Shown: positions 9,512-18,114 of the stretch, piece by piece | Numbering within the stretch: the stretch's first letter is position 1 | Layout of the letters: every line of letters begins with the position of its first letter | Assembly: GCF_024662215.1 (NCBI RefSeq) | Contig: NZ_CP096115.1 | Coordinates: forward strand, 1,116,001 to 1,180,000 | Reading direction: 5' to 3' | Source: Methanoplanus endosymbiosus | Lineage (GTDB): Archaea > Halobacteriota > Methanomicrobia > Methanomicrobiales > Methanomicrobiaceae | DNA length: 64,000 nt | Program-made: the position numbers and the translations under genes | Notes under the pieces: generated by a model | The model's input: only the letters and a program-made list of their open reading frames with translations | Database searches by the model: none | What the model was told of the DNA's origin: nothing

Positions 9512-9889
9512 ATGTCAAGAATAATGATAGTTGATGATGAGGAAGCGATAAGGGAGATCATGACCCTTTTCCTAAAAAGAGACGGACACGACATAACTGC
9601 GATTTCATCCGGAAGTGAAGCAGTCATAAACTTCAAATCCAGTCTGAATTCAGGCACACCTTTCGATCTTGTAATACTTGATGCAAATATACCCGGGGAT
9701 ATCGGTGCAATCGAGATTATAAAATCAATAAAAGAGCATGACCCGGAGATATCAGCGGTAATTACAAGCGGAGATTCAGTAGGCGGGGCAATGAAAAAAC
9801 CAGAGGATTTTGGATTTGCCAGGGCACTTAAAAAACCATTTAAATCCGCAGATTTGATAAACCTGGTTAAAAGTCTGGTCCACACTTAA
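9512..9889 (+). CDS. Stand-alone response regulator receiver domain (CheY-like)
   Basis: A single REC domain of 125 residues with all the usual residues: acidic pair Asp8-Asp9, phospho-acceptor Asp57 (VILDANIPGD), Thr85 and Lys108 (LKKPF). No output domain is attached, so it must act through protein contacts, as a CheY-like or phosphorelay component. The IPGDIGAIE loop after the phospho-Asp resembles receivers attached to hybrid histidine kinases. No kinase or chemotaxis gene is adjacent; the nearest sensor kinases in the window are far away. No clear ribosome-binding site precedes the ATG, so translation may be leaderless or weak. Confidence 0.9.
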   Translation: MSRIMIVDDEEAIREIMTLFLKRDGHDITAISSGSEAVINFKSSLNSGTPFDLVILDANIPGDIGAIEIIKSIKEHDPEISAVITSGDSVGGAMKKPEDFGFARALKKPFKSADLINLVKSLVHT

Positions 9890-10011
9890 TACCTCCGGAA
9901 TCCGGAAAAATAATAGACTTTTCTTTGCAGCATTATTTTGGGATCTGTACATCCCCTACAAATATAACTCCCATTTAAGCTTCAAATTCACAAAAAACGG
10001 AATTTTGGCCA

Positions 10012-12222
10012 CTAAACCATCCTACCCGCATATACACACTGTCCATATGAGATACATCCGTCACCAAGCGGAAATTCACTGTTCAGAACAGGAATAAAAC
10101 CTTCCCTCCTGATAATTCCGACAATGGTCTCCCGAATCATCTTATTATATGCAACCCCGCCGGAGACTGCAACCCTCTCATAACCTAAAATTCCGGCAGA
10201 CTCCACAGCCATCTCAGCAATGCCTGCCGCAAGATTATACTGAAATGATGCCGCAATATCTGAAACATTCATACCGGAGAGGTAATCAGCACGTGCACGC
10301 CTGAGAAGTGATGAAGTCATAAAAACCCTGCACCCGGAATCGGTTTTAAACTCCCTCTCCCATTCCGCCGGAGTTCCGGCAGACGCAGAGGCTTCAAGCT
10401 TCATCGCAGGTTCACCATCATAGGTCTTCTCACGGCAGATACCAAGAAGAGCAGATGCAGCATCAAGCACTCTTCCCGTGCTGCTTGTTTTTGCAACATT
10501 AATTCCGGTCTTAACCTGCCTCCCTAAAACATTCAGCTCAAGATCAGACATACCCCGTCCGGCTAAAATTCCGGCAGTCAGATCATCGGGCAGAATTCCG
10601 TACAGCATTCTCTCAGGGAACCGTGTGGCAAGATCACCACCAGGCATATTAACAGTCTCAAGATGGCCAACCCTCTCAAGCTCAGGCACACATCCGGCAA
10701 AGACCTCACCGCCCCACACAGTTCCGTCATCACCAAGACCAACCCCGTCAATAGCAATGCCGACACATGGATCAGTGCATGCCGCAGCAATATGTGCACG
10801 GTGGTGCTGAACCGGGATAAGTTCAGCACCGGAAATCTCAGAGAGTTCCTTTGCATACCGTGTAGATAAGAACTGCGGGTGCATATCATGGGCAATAATA
10901 TCATATTCAGCACCTGTAATAGCAGCCATCTTCTGAACAGTCTCTGTGAGATACTCAAGGGTTGATGGATTTCTCACATTGCCCACATGCGGCGATGTAT
11001 AGCAAAAACCCTCTTTGTAGATTGTAATATTTGAATTCAGCTCAGGACCGACAGCAAGAATACAACCGTCACCCAGATCAGCAGACGTTCTCTTAGGAGC
11101 ATAGCCGCGTGACATCCGGATGATATAACCATCCCGTACAACCGAATCATCACAGCGGTTGTTTATAACCCTGTTATGTGTCAGGAAATAATCAACTGAT
11201 GAAGACAGCTTATCAATAGCAGTTTCATATTCGGTGATCATCGGATTTCCGGGTGAATTCGCACTGGTCATTATCAGAAACGGCGCTTTCAGGTTATCAA
11301 AGATGAGATGATGAAGGCCGGAATAGGGAAGCATAATGCCGATTGTATCCAGATTTGACACTTCAGAGAGCAGGTCCCGATCACGCTTCACAAGAACAGC
11401 AATCGGATGCTCAGGCCCTCTTAAAACATCCCTCTCCTCATCAGAGACAAAAGCTACAGAGTCGATAAAACTCATCCTCCCGGCCATCATCGCAAGTGCC
11501 TGCTCAGTCCGCCCAAGCCTCTCCTTTAAGAGTAAAGCCGACCGCTCAGTGCAGGCAATATGAAACCCGCCAATACCCCGGATTGCCATAATATGCCCGG
11601 CATCAAGCAGCTCGGCAGCCATCATTACAGGATCAGTGCAGTCAACCGGATCTCCGCATCTGTCATACAAAAACAGTCCGGGCCCGCAATTCCGGCACGC
11701 AATAGTCTGCGCATGATGCCTTCTTGAGAGTGGATCTTCGTACTCTGCCCTGCAACACCCACACATTGGAAATTCATCCATAGTCGTCCTCTCACGGTCA
11801 TACGGAATCTCCGAAATTATGCTGTACCTCGGCCCGCAGTTTACACAGGAAGTAGCCCAGTACCTGTAATACCGGCCACCCACCTCCCTGATATCAGCAA
11901 TACAGTCATCACAGATTGAGACATCAGCCGGAATAAAACCGGAAAGAGTGCCTGTACTGCTCTTATCAATATAAAATCCGGGACCTACTGTGCCGGAGTA
12001 ATCCTCAGTCTCAACCGAGTCTATCTTTGAAAGAGGTGTACCCCTCCGGATCTCAGATAAGAAAAGACCAAAATTTTCTCCGGATGCGACAACCCTCACC
12101 TCACTACCAAGATTCTGTACTGAACCGTCAATGTCATATTTCTTTGCAAGAGAATAGACAAAAGGCCGGAACCCAACACCCTGCACAATACCTTTTACAA
12201 TAATCCTGCCGCATTTTTGCAT
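10012..12222 (-). CDS. hypF: Carbamoyltransferase HypF, [NiFe]-hydrogenase maturation
   Basis: HypF makes the carbamoyl group, from carbamoyl phosphate and ATP, that becomes the cyanide ligands of the hydrogenase Ni-Fe centre. The 736-residue protein is full length. It has an N-terminal acylphosphatase domain (GVGFRPF), two CxxC-x18-CxxC zinc-finger pairs (about residues 100-175, with the HHAQT segment), a YrdC-like nucleotide-binding domain and a C-terminal Kae1-like domain (HHRAHIAAA, VAVSGGVAYNKMI). A GAGGAG site lies 6 nt before the ATG. It is a single-gene unit, with no other hyp gene or hydrogenase nearby. Its presence implies [NiFe]-hydrogenases elsewhere in the genome, as expected for a hydrogen-using methanogen. 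Confidence 0.95.
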   Translation of the reverse strand: MQKCGRIIVKGIVQGVGFRPFVYSLAKKYDIDGSVQNLGSEVRVVASGENFGLFLSEIRRGTPLSKIDSVETEDYSGTVGPGFYIDKSSTGTLSGFIPADVSICDDCIADIREVGGRYYRYWATSCVNCGPRYSIISEIPYDRERTTMDEFPMCGCCRAEYEDPLSRRHHAQTIACRNCGPGLFLYDRCGDPVDCTDPVMMAAELLDAGHIMAIRGIGGFHIACTERSALLLKERLGRTEQALAMMAGRMSFIDSVAFVSDEERDVLRGPEHPIAVLVKRDRDLLSEVSNLDTIGIMLPYSGLHHLIFDNLKAPFLIMTSANSPGNPMITEYETAIDKLSSSVDYFLTHNRVINNRCDDSVVRDGYIIRMSRGYAPKRTSADLGDGCILAVGPELNSNITIYKEGFCYTSPHVGNVRNPSTLEYLTETVQKMAAITGAEYDIIAHDMHPQFLSTRYAKELSEISGAELIPVQHHRAHIAAACTDPCVGIAIDGVGLGDDGTVWGGEVFAGCVPELERVGHLETVNMPGGDLATRFPERMLYGILPDDLTAGILAGRGMSDLELNVLGRQVKTGINVAKTSSTGRVLDAASALLGICREKTYDGEPAMKLEASASAGTPAEWEREFKTDSGCRVFMTSSLLRRARADYLSGMNVSDIAASFQYNLAAGIAEMAVESAGILGYERVAVSGGVAYNKMIRETIVGIIRREGFIPVLNSEFPLGDGCISYGQCVYAGRMV

Positions 12223-12458
12223 AATATTCTCCTCTTATTGGTGAAAGACTCCGGCAAAGAATAAACCAGGTCTTATTTATTATCCGGTTATGTTTGCAAC
12301 ATCCCATAAACTGACGATGTATTGCCTTATAAACGACGCATTAACAGACAAAAAGCAGTACACCTCTGCCGGAATATGATACTTATTTAAAAGAAAATTC
12401 CCTGTTCAATCCTTAAAATCACTAAATAGTTTTATTTTTTTTAAAGTCAATATATGTA

Positions 12459-12983
12459 TTGGGTTTTACTTTGACGGGACATATTAGAATTGTTAATGAT
12501 CCTCTGGATCTAGTTCCGCTTCTGATTACATTCAATGATCCGGATTTTAAGCTGGTTTACAGCCAGTTAAGCAAAAACTGGATGACTGAAGAAGAACTGT
12601 CTGAAGAAGCTGATTCTGAGAAAGTACGTGAATGTATTATTCTCTTAAAGAAAGGAAATCTGATTGAAGAGAAGTGGAGAATGCCAAAACCCGGTGGAAA
12701 ACCGGCAATGGAATTTAAAACAACATACAGCAAATTCAGGGCAAATTTCCAGTGCCCTATGGATGACCTTGGAGATATAATATACATATCCGTCTCAAAC
12801 AACGGGGACCTCAGAAACAGGGCAGACGAAATAATAAAAGATGTACGCGCAGGAAATAATTCTGTCAATGACATCGGAAGAAAATACGGGATAAGTCCTG
12901 TGTTTGTGAAAGGTCTTGCAAAAAGAATATCAAATCTTGAAGTAAAGGGGCAGGGGCTGATCTTTGTTGAAAAACCAGAATGA
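12459..12983 (+). CDS. ArsR-like winged-helix protein
   Basis: A 174-residue protein, the first gene of a three-gene overlapping unit. The N-terminal half (about residues 25-95) looks like a winged helix-turn-helix (MTEEELSEEADSEKVRECIILLKKGNLIEE, then a wing around KPGGKPAMEF). The C-terminal part has a second helical HTH-like segment (SVNDIGRKYGISPVFVKGLAKRI). The frame starts at TTG 12459; a second TTG at 12471 would also give a sensible start (TGHIRIVND). No ribosome-binding site is seen, and T-rich TATA-like sequence at 12430-12446 is about the distance expected for a leaderless mRNA. It is probably a DNA-binding regulator; the target is unknown. Confidence 0.7.
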   Translation: MGFTLTGHIRIVNDPLDLVPLLITFNDPDFKLVYSQLSKNWMTEEELSEEADSEKVRECIILLKKGNLIEEKWRMPKPGGKPAMEFKTTYSKFRANFQCPMDDLGDIIYISVSNNGDLRNRADEIIKDVRAGNNSVNDIGRKYGISPVFVKGLAKRISNLEVKGQGLIFVEKPE

Positions 12984-13773
12984 TCCCCTATATATTATTC
13001 TAAGAAGCAAAAAAGAAGCAACACGTTTTCAGATTCTCGTTGAAATTGCAGAGAATCAGCCGGCCTTAAGGCAGCAGGAGATCGCTGCAAAACTAGGCGT
13101 AACTCCGCAGGCAGTCTCCGAATACATAAGAGAACTTGTCGATGACGAGATGGTGGCATCACAGGGCAGGGGAAGTTACACAATCACACCAAAAGGAGTG
13201 GAGTGGGTCACAAACAATGCCGAAGCTCTTGAATCCTACTCCAGACATATTACAAGGGACATTATCCAGAAGGTCTCAGTCTGGACTGCAATAGCTGAGT
13301 GCGACATACAGAAAGGTGATATTGCAGGTGTCGTTATGAAAGACGGCTACCTCCGCGCAAATCTCAGCAAAGAAGATGCCAGGGGAGAGGCAGTTTCAGA
13401 TGCCAAAGCCGGCATGGATATAGGAATTTCCGGCCTTAAAGGAATAATTAATCACCACAGAGGAATCGTACACGTCTGCAAGGTACCAAGAATAGAGAGA
13501 GGAGGGTCAAAAAATGTCAGACCTGAACTATTACGGGATATTCTTGAGAAGAGCAGATTTATTGGTGCGATAGGTATAGAAGCAGATATTGCTATAATAA
13601 ATGCCGGAGGAAAGGCAGACGCATTCTTTGGTGCACGCGAAGGAGTAATAGAAGCAGCAGTTCACGGGCTTGAATGTGCAGTCGTCATTGTTGATGAAGA
13701 ATTCACAGACTATTTAAAAAGGCTTGAAACCGCGAACCTGAGATATGTGATTCATGACCTGATATCACGATGA
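12964..13773 (+). CDS. Winged-helix regulator with a large conserved C-terminal domain
   Basis: This 269-residue protein overlaps the preceding gene by 20 bp and uses a TTG start (12964, or TTG at 12967). Residues about 18-80 form a clear MarR/ArsR-like winged helix (QQEIAAKLGVTPQAVSEYIRELVDDEMV, then GRGSYTITPKGVEWV). The remaining 180 residues, starting near ITRDIIQKVSVWTAIAECDIQKGD, form a Gly/Ala-rich domain with IINAGGKADAFFGAREG and AVVIVDEEF. I read this as a ligand-sensing or partner-binding domain, but I cannot name the ligand. It is translationally coupled to the helicase downstream through a 4-bp overlap, suggesting a joint role in DNA or RNA transactions. Confidence 0.7.
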   Translation: MLKNQNDPLYIILRSKKEATRFQILVEIAENQPALRQQEIAAKLGVTPQAVSEYIRELVDDEMVASQGRGSYTITPKGVEWVTNNAEALESYSRHITRDIIQKVSVWTAIAECDIQKGDIAGVVMKDGYLRANLSKEDARGEAVSDAKAGMDIGISGLKGIINHHRGIVHVCKVPRIERGGSKNVRPELLRDILEKSRFIGAIGIEADIAIINAGGKADAFFGAREGVIEAAVHGLECAVVIVDEEFTDYLKRLETANLRYVIHDLISR

Positions 13774-15773
13774 AAATTATTATTTACCCTAAAAAAAGCC
13801 AGTATAGCCTTTTTTTTTACAACAAGCTTTCTGTTACAGCAACAGGAACGGTTGAGCTTTCAAAGACCTCAAGAGGTTACCGGCCGAAAAATTTCCGGAT
13901 CAGGCATGCCGGCGGCAGGCATTACAAAAATACACCGACAAAAGAGCTGATCAACTTAATCAGGCACGCTGACATCAGAATAACATCAGAAGACAAAAAA
14001 ATAGAATCATTTCTCTCAGATCTTCAGATTAAATTCACTCCTCTTACAGCATGCAGAATCTGCCTGGTTGAGGACAGGATAACACCGCTTAAGAATAAAA
14101 ATTCAGTCAGTTACGGAAAGGAGAAGATCTGCCTTGACTGTGCAAAGAAGGAGCTTAGAAGAGAACTTGGCTTCATGGGCGGCATGGGGATTATGTCCAC
14201 CGACCACCTTGAAAGGCTTCTGGAACTGTATATGGATCTTGACAGGGTTTTAGCGATAGTTCAGCCTGAAAATCCGGAAAAATCAAATACCCTCTTTGAC
14301 ACACTCCAGGCACATGAGATAAAGGAGACAACGGCGTTAAAAGACCTGCCACTCCCCAAAAAATTCATTGAGGCATCAGGTGTAGAAAATCTTATGCCTG
14401 TACAGGAGTTATGCGTCAAAAGCGGCCTTTTATCTGGGCGTGACATCCTCGCCGTTGCGGCGACTGCAAGCGGAAAGACGTTCATAGGTGAGATGGCAGG
14501 CATAAAAAACCATTCCGAAGGCAGGGGAAATATGCTCTTCTTAGTGCCACTGGTAGCCCTTGCAAACCAGAAATACTCAAGGTTTACCAAAAGATACCCT
14601 TACCTGAATGTCGCCCTTAAAACCGGAGTTTCAAGGCTCAATATTCCTGAAACGAAGGTAAAGGCACGCAGAAATATAGAATCATCAATAATTGTCGGGA
14701 CATATGAGGGAATAGATCATCACCTGAGGCTTGGAAGGGAGTTAAAAAATATCGGTACGGTTGTGATTGATGAAGTTCAGACCCTTGAAGACCCTGAAAG
14801 GGGGCACAGGCTTGACGGACTGATTGCAAGGCTGAAAACAGTTGCACCGCAGGCGCAGTATCTCTACCTCAGCGCCACAATCGGCCTGCCGCATCTCCTT
14901 GCAAAGAAACTCAATGCAGAACTTGTCAGTTATGCGGAACGGCCGGTTGCCCTTGAGAGGCATCTAATCTTTCTGGAGAAGAAGCAGAAAGTGCCGACCA
15001 TAAAGAGGATGGTGACAATTGAATTTCAGAAGAAGTCATCCAAAGGCTACAGGGGTCAGACGATAGTCTTCACGAATTCAAGGGCAAAATGCCATGAAAT
15101 TGCTGAGGCTATCGGAAAAAATGCCGCGCCATACCATGCAGGACTTACTGCAAAGGAGAAGCACGAGGTTGAGGATAAGTTTGAGAACGGAAAAATCTCT
15201 TCCGTTGTAACGACTGCGGCACTTGCTGCCGGTGTTGACTTTCCGGCATCACAGGTCATCTTTGAATCGCTTGCAATGGGTATTGAGTGGCTCAAGGTGC
15301 AGGAGTTCTTACAGATGATGGGAAGGGCCGGAAGACCTGATTACCATGACATCGGAAAGGTTGTAATTCTTGCAGAGCCGGGTGCATCATACTCAAGAGA
15401 GACAAAGATCACTGAAGAGGAAGTTGCAATAAACCTTCTTAAGGGTGAGATGTTTGAAGTCGCCCCTGTCTATGACGATGAACAGTCTTCAGAGGAATTC
15501 GCCGCCAATGCAATCATCTGCAAAGGAAATATAAAGGATATTGAGAAGATGCAGAATACAATGGTCGGGGAGATGCAGGATATTGAAGGGGTTTTAAGGA
15601 AAGAAGGGCTGATCTCATACAACAGGGACAGGATAACAGTATCCCCGCTTGCAAGGATAATGGCTGAGCATTTCATAGGTATTGAAAGGCTCAGAATGAT
15701 AACAAAACTTGTTAAAGTTAAAAAAGATCCTCTTGATATTGTAGCCGAACTTGACTGCCCTGAAGATGACTGA
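13770..15773 (+). CDS. Archaeal DEAD/DEAH-box (superfamily 2) helicase with N-terminal zinc finger
   Basis: A 667-residue SF2 helicase, last gene of the overlapping unit (ATGA overlap). The N-terminal 200 residues contain a CxxC...CxxC zinc-binding motif (CRICLVED and CLDCAKKEL, about residues 95-130) absent from ordinary Hel308 enzymes. The helicase core follows: motif I ATASGKT (about 230), motif II DEVQ (about 333), motif III SAT (about 368), the TTAALAAGVDFP segment and motif VI QMMGRAGRP (about 515). The core resembles Hel308/Ski2-like helicases. Several archaeal helicases of this type carry an extra domain of unknown function. Whether the substrate is DNA or RNA cannot be told from the sequence. 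Confidence 0.85.
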   Translation: MKIIIYPKKSQYSLFFYNKLSVTATGTVELSKTSRGYRPKNFRIRHAGGRHYKNTPTKELINLIRHADIRITSEDKKIESFLSDLQIKFTPLTACRICLVEDRITPLKNKNSVSYGKEKICLDCAKKELRRELGFMGGMGIMSTDHLERLLELYMDLDRVLAIVQPENPEKSNTLFDTLQAHEIKETTALKDLPLPKKFIEASGVENLMPVQELCVKSGLLSGRDILAVAATASGKTFIGEMAGIKNHSEGRGNMLFLVPLVALANQKYSRFTKRYPYLNVALKTGVSRLNIPETKVKARRNIESSIIVGTYEGIDHHLRLGRELKNIGTVVIDEVQTLEDPERGHRLDGLIARLKTVAPQAQYLYLSATIGLPHLLAKKLNAELVSYAERPVALERHLIFLEKKQKVPTIKRMVTIEFQKKSSKGYRGQTIVFTNSRAKCHEIAEAIGKNAAPYHAGLTAKEKHEVEDKFENGKISSVVTTAALAAGVDFPASQVIFESLAMGIEWLKVQEFLQMMGRAGRPDYHDIGKVVILAEPGASYSRETKITEEEVAINLLKGEMFEVAPVYDDEQSSEEFAANAIICKGNIKDIEKMQNTMVGEMQDIEGVLRKEGLISYNRDRITVSPLARIMAEHFIGIERLRMITKLVKVKKDPLDIVAELDCPEDD

Positions 15774-16036
15774 TTAACAGAAAAACTAACATAACAAAAC
15801 TATTTCCTTTTTTAAGCACATATTCTGCCGGATTAATCAGTGCAGAACGACCACAGGATAATATCAGCTATTCAGATCTGTTGCAGAATTTCCGGACAAT
15901 TTATATCCGGAATTTTATCTCTTCATATTCTCATGAAATATTATCATCAAACGTCCTGATATTTCATCCATTCTGTGTGCAGGCAGAAATGCCGGCATAT
16001 GTGTGACTCTTAAGACTGCATAAAAGTTGGGGCACA

Positions 16037-16055
16037 CATTTAAATTATATTATAT
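16037..16055 (+). promoter_or_regulatory. Probable TATA region of the oxygen-defence operon
   Basis: In the 340-bp gap 15774-16113 the only strong promoter-like sequence is the AT-only run here (CATTTAAATTATATTATAT). It lies about 60 nt upstream of the rubredoxin ATG, whose GAGGTG site is at 16102-16107. A near-palindrome, GGGAAATTCC, at 16071-16080 lies where a repressor could act. The rest of the gap shows no gene. Confidence 0.45.
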
Positions 16056-16113
16056 TGTATAGAAATCACAGGGAAATTCCATATGGGATTTTTCACATAA
16101 TGAGGTGTTAATC

Positions 16114-16275
16114 ATGACAAAATGGAAATGCAGAATGTGCGGATATGTGTACAACCCTGAAGCAGGAGATGAAAAAAGTGGAATCAAACCAGGTACAGCA
16201 TTTGAAGATCTGCCCGAAGAATGGATCTGCCCCAAGTGCGGTGCAGCGAAATCAAAGTTTATAAAGGTCGGCTAA
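16114..16275 (+). CDS. rub: Rubredoxin 1
   Basis: A 53-residue rubredoxin with the two iron-binding motifs CRMCGY and CPKCGA (Cys6, Cys9, Cys39, Cys42) and the conserved YNPEAGD, PGT and LPEEWICP segments. It carries single electrons through one Fe(S-Cys)4 centre. The ATG at 16114 has a GAGGTG site 6 nt upstream. It is the first gene of a four-gene operon with a second rubredoxin, a flavodiiron protein and superoxide reductase, so its likely partners are the two terminal reductases downstream. Confidence 0.95.
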   Translation: MTKWKCRMCGYVYNPEAGDEKSGIKPGTAFEDLPEEWICPKCGAAKSKFIKVG

Positions 16276-16276
16276 A

Positions 16277-16435
16277 ATGGCTGAAAAGATGAAATGCTCA
16301 GTATGCGGCCACATCTACAATTCAGAAAAAGGTGATGCCGGAATCAAACCCGGCACTTTGTTCAGTGAAGTGCCGGAAGACTGGAGATGCCCGGTCTGCG
16401 GAGCAAATAAAAGTGATTTCGTAAAAACAGAATAA
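16277..16435 (+). CDS. rub: Rubredoxin 2
   Basis: A 52-residue rubredoxin starting 1 bp after the stop of rubredoxin 1. It has CSVCGH and CPVCGA metal sites and the same core ([15 protein letters not shown]). The two copies are diverged (for example [10 protein letters not shown] against [10 protein letters not shown]), so the duplication is not recent and the two may serve different partners. The ATG has little spacing from the previous stop, so translation is probably coupled. Confidence 0.95.
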   Translation: MAEKMKCSVCGHIYNSEKGDAGIKPGTLFSEVPEDWRCPVCGANKSDFVKTE

Positions 16436-16437
16436 GC

Positions 16438-17622
16438 ATGACTGTAAGAACGATTAAGGAAAATATCTACTCAGTAGGTGTTACTGACTGGGACAGGCAG
16501 ATCTTTGATGAAATGCTGCCGCTTCCCGACGGAACAAGTTACAATTCATATCTTATCACAGGGTCTGAAAAGACTGCACTCATTGATGCAGTAGATTCTG
16601 ATTTTGAAGAGGAATTTATCACAAACCTTGCAAAATCTGACGCAACCGCAATTGATTACATCATTGTCAATCACGCTGAACAGGACCATTCAGGTGCGCT
16701 GGGGATATTTATTGAGCTTTTTCCACAGGCAAAGATAATCACATCAGAGAAAGGAAAAGAACTCTTAAAAAGTATGCTTGGAATTCCGGATTTCAGGATG
16801 CAGACCGTATCTGACATGGAAGAGTTGTCCCTCGGAGATAAAACCCTCCGGTTCAGAATTACGCCCTGGGTACACTGGCCGGATACGATGATGACATATT
16901 TAAAAGAGGATAAAATTCTCTTCTCATGCGACTTCTTTGGAGCACATTATGCAACATCATCCCTCTTTATTGACGACTATCATTTACACTATATACTCTC
17001 AAAGCGTTACTTTGCCGAGATTATGATGCCTTTCAGAAAGAAGGTTTCAGAATATCTTGACATGCTAAAAGAGTATGATATTGATATTGTCGCGCCAAGC
17101 CACGGCCCTCTCTGCAACAGTCCGGAGATACTATTCGACCAGTACAGGGAATGGTCTTCTGATGATGTAAAAAACCGTGTAATCATCCCTTATGTATCCA
17201 TGCACGGAAGCACAAAGAAGATGGTCTTATACTTAACTGACGCGCTTATCAGAAGAGGAATTGAGGTAAGGCCGTATGATCTTGGCCGGGCTGACTCAGG
17301 CGCAATTGCAATGGATCTGCTGGATGCCGCAACTATCGTTATTGCAACCCCGACAGTCCTCTTCGGTCCGCACCCAAAAGCAGCCAATATCGCATTTATT
17401 GCAAACATCTTAAAGCCAAAGGCAAAATTTGTCAGCATAATAGGTTCTTACGGATGGGGCGGAAAGACAGTGACTGATCTTCAGGCAATGACTGCAAAAC
17501 TTGATGCAGAGGTTATAGAGCCGGTTTACATCAAAGGAACTCCGGCTGAGGATAATTTCCTCGCGCTGGACAGTCTTGCCGACGAAATATTAAAGAAGCA
17601 TAAAGAGAAGAATATCGCATAA
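16438..17622 (+). CDS. fprA: Flavodiiron protein FprA (F420H2 oxidase type)
   Basis: A 394-residue A-type flavoprotein. The N-terminal metallo-beta-lactamase domain keeps all diiron ligands: H-x-E-x-D-H (NHAEQDH, about residues 78-84), His in PWVHWPD, Asp in SCDFFGA and His in PSHGP. The C-terminal flavodoxin domain starts near residue 250 with the FMN-binding SMHGSTKKM segment. In methanogens this family reduces O2 to water using reduced F420, protecting the cell during air exposure. The rubredoxin genes 2 bp upstream may offer an additional electron route. No rubredoxin or flavin reductase domain is fused. Confidence 0.93.
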   Translation: MTVRTIKENIYSVGVTDWDRQIFDEMLPLPDGTSYNSYLITGSEKTALIDAVDSDFEEEFITNLAKSDATAIDYIIVNHAEQDHSGALGIFIELFPQAKIITSEKGKELLKSMLGIPDFRMQTVSDMEELSLGDKTLRFRITPWVHWPDTMMTYLKEDKILFSCDFFGAHYATSSLFIDDYHLHYILSKRYFAEIMMPFRKKVSEYLDMLKEYDIDIVAPSHGPLCNSPEILFDQYREWSSDDVKNRVIIPYVSMHGSTKKMVLYLTDALIRRGIEVRPYDLGRADSGAIAMDLLDAATIVIATPTVLFGPHPKAANIAFIANILKPKAKFVSIIGSYGWGGKTVTDLQAMTAKLDAEVIEPVYIKGTPAEDNFLALDSLADEILKKHKEKNIA

Positions 17623-17639
17623 TAACAGAGGTGCAGGAA

Positions 17640-18020
17640 ATGCCAGAAAAATTTGAATTTTATAAAGGTAAGGAATGTAACGGAATTGTGATGCCCATCA
17701 ATCCATATGAGGGAGACCTCTCATGCTGTGGCAGTGAAATGGAGCTTTTGGAAGAGAAAACAGCAGACTTTAAAAATGAGAAGCATGTCCCGGTGATTGA
17801 GAAGGTGGACGGCGGAATTAAGGTGACTGTCGGCTCGACACTGCATCCAATGGCAGAGGAGCACCACATTGAATGGATAGCAATAGCTGACGGGGACTGC
17901 TTCATGCTGAAATACCTAAAGCCCGGAGATGAACCTTCAGCCATATTTCCGGTGGACAACATCGCAGTAAAAGCTTTTGAACACTGTAATGTCCACGGCC
18001 TGTGGACAAACAAAAAGTAA
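17640..18020 (+). CDS. Superoxide reductase (desulfoferrodoxin-like), N-terminal iron site incomplete
   Basis: A 126-residue desulfoferrodoxin family protein that reduces superoxide to peroxide. The catalytic domain is intact, with His ligands in EKHVPV, LHPM and EEHHIEWI and the Cys/His pair in EHCNVHGLW. In the small N-terminal domain the usual CxxC...CC centre is damaged: the first Cys is replaced by Gly10 (YKGKEC), while Cys13, Cys29 and Cys30 remain. Centre I is therefore probably not a normal Fe(S-Cys)4 site, as in class III enzymes. I start at ATG 17640, which has GAGGTG 6 nt upstream, rather than at GTG 17631. It is the last gene of the operon; an oligo-T run follows the stop. Confidence 0.9.
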   Translation: MPEKFEFYKGKECNGIVMPINPYEGDLSCCGSEMELLEEKTADFKNEKHVPVIEKVDGGIKVTVGSTLHPMAEEHHIEWIAIADGDCFMLKYLKPGDEPSAIFPVDNIAVKAFEHCNVHGLWTNKK

Positions 18021-18114
18021 TTTTTATCACACAACCCCTTTTTTTCCGGAAAAACAGGTGAACTGAGATTCACTGCAATATGGAAAAGGTTTTAACTATG
18101 CCCTGATGATCTGA

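Noticed and set aside
10478-10958. Frames of 110 and 126 codons inside hypF
   Set aside because: Shadow frames of a well-supported full-length HypF.
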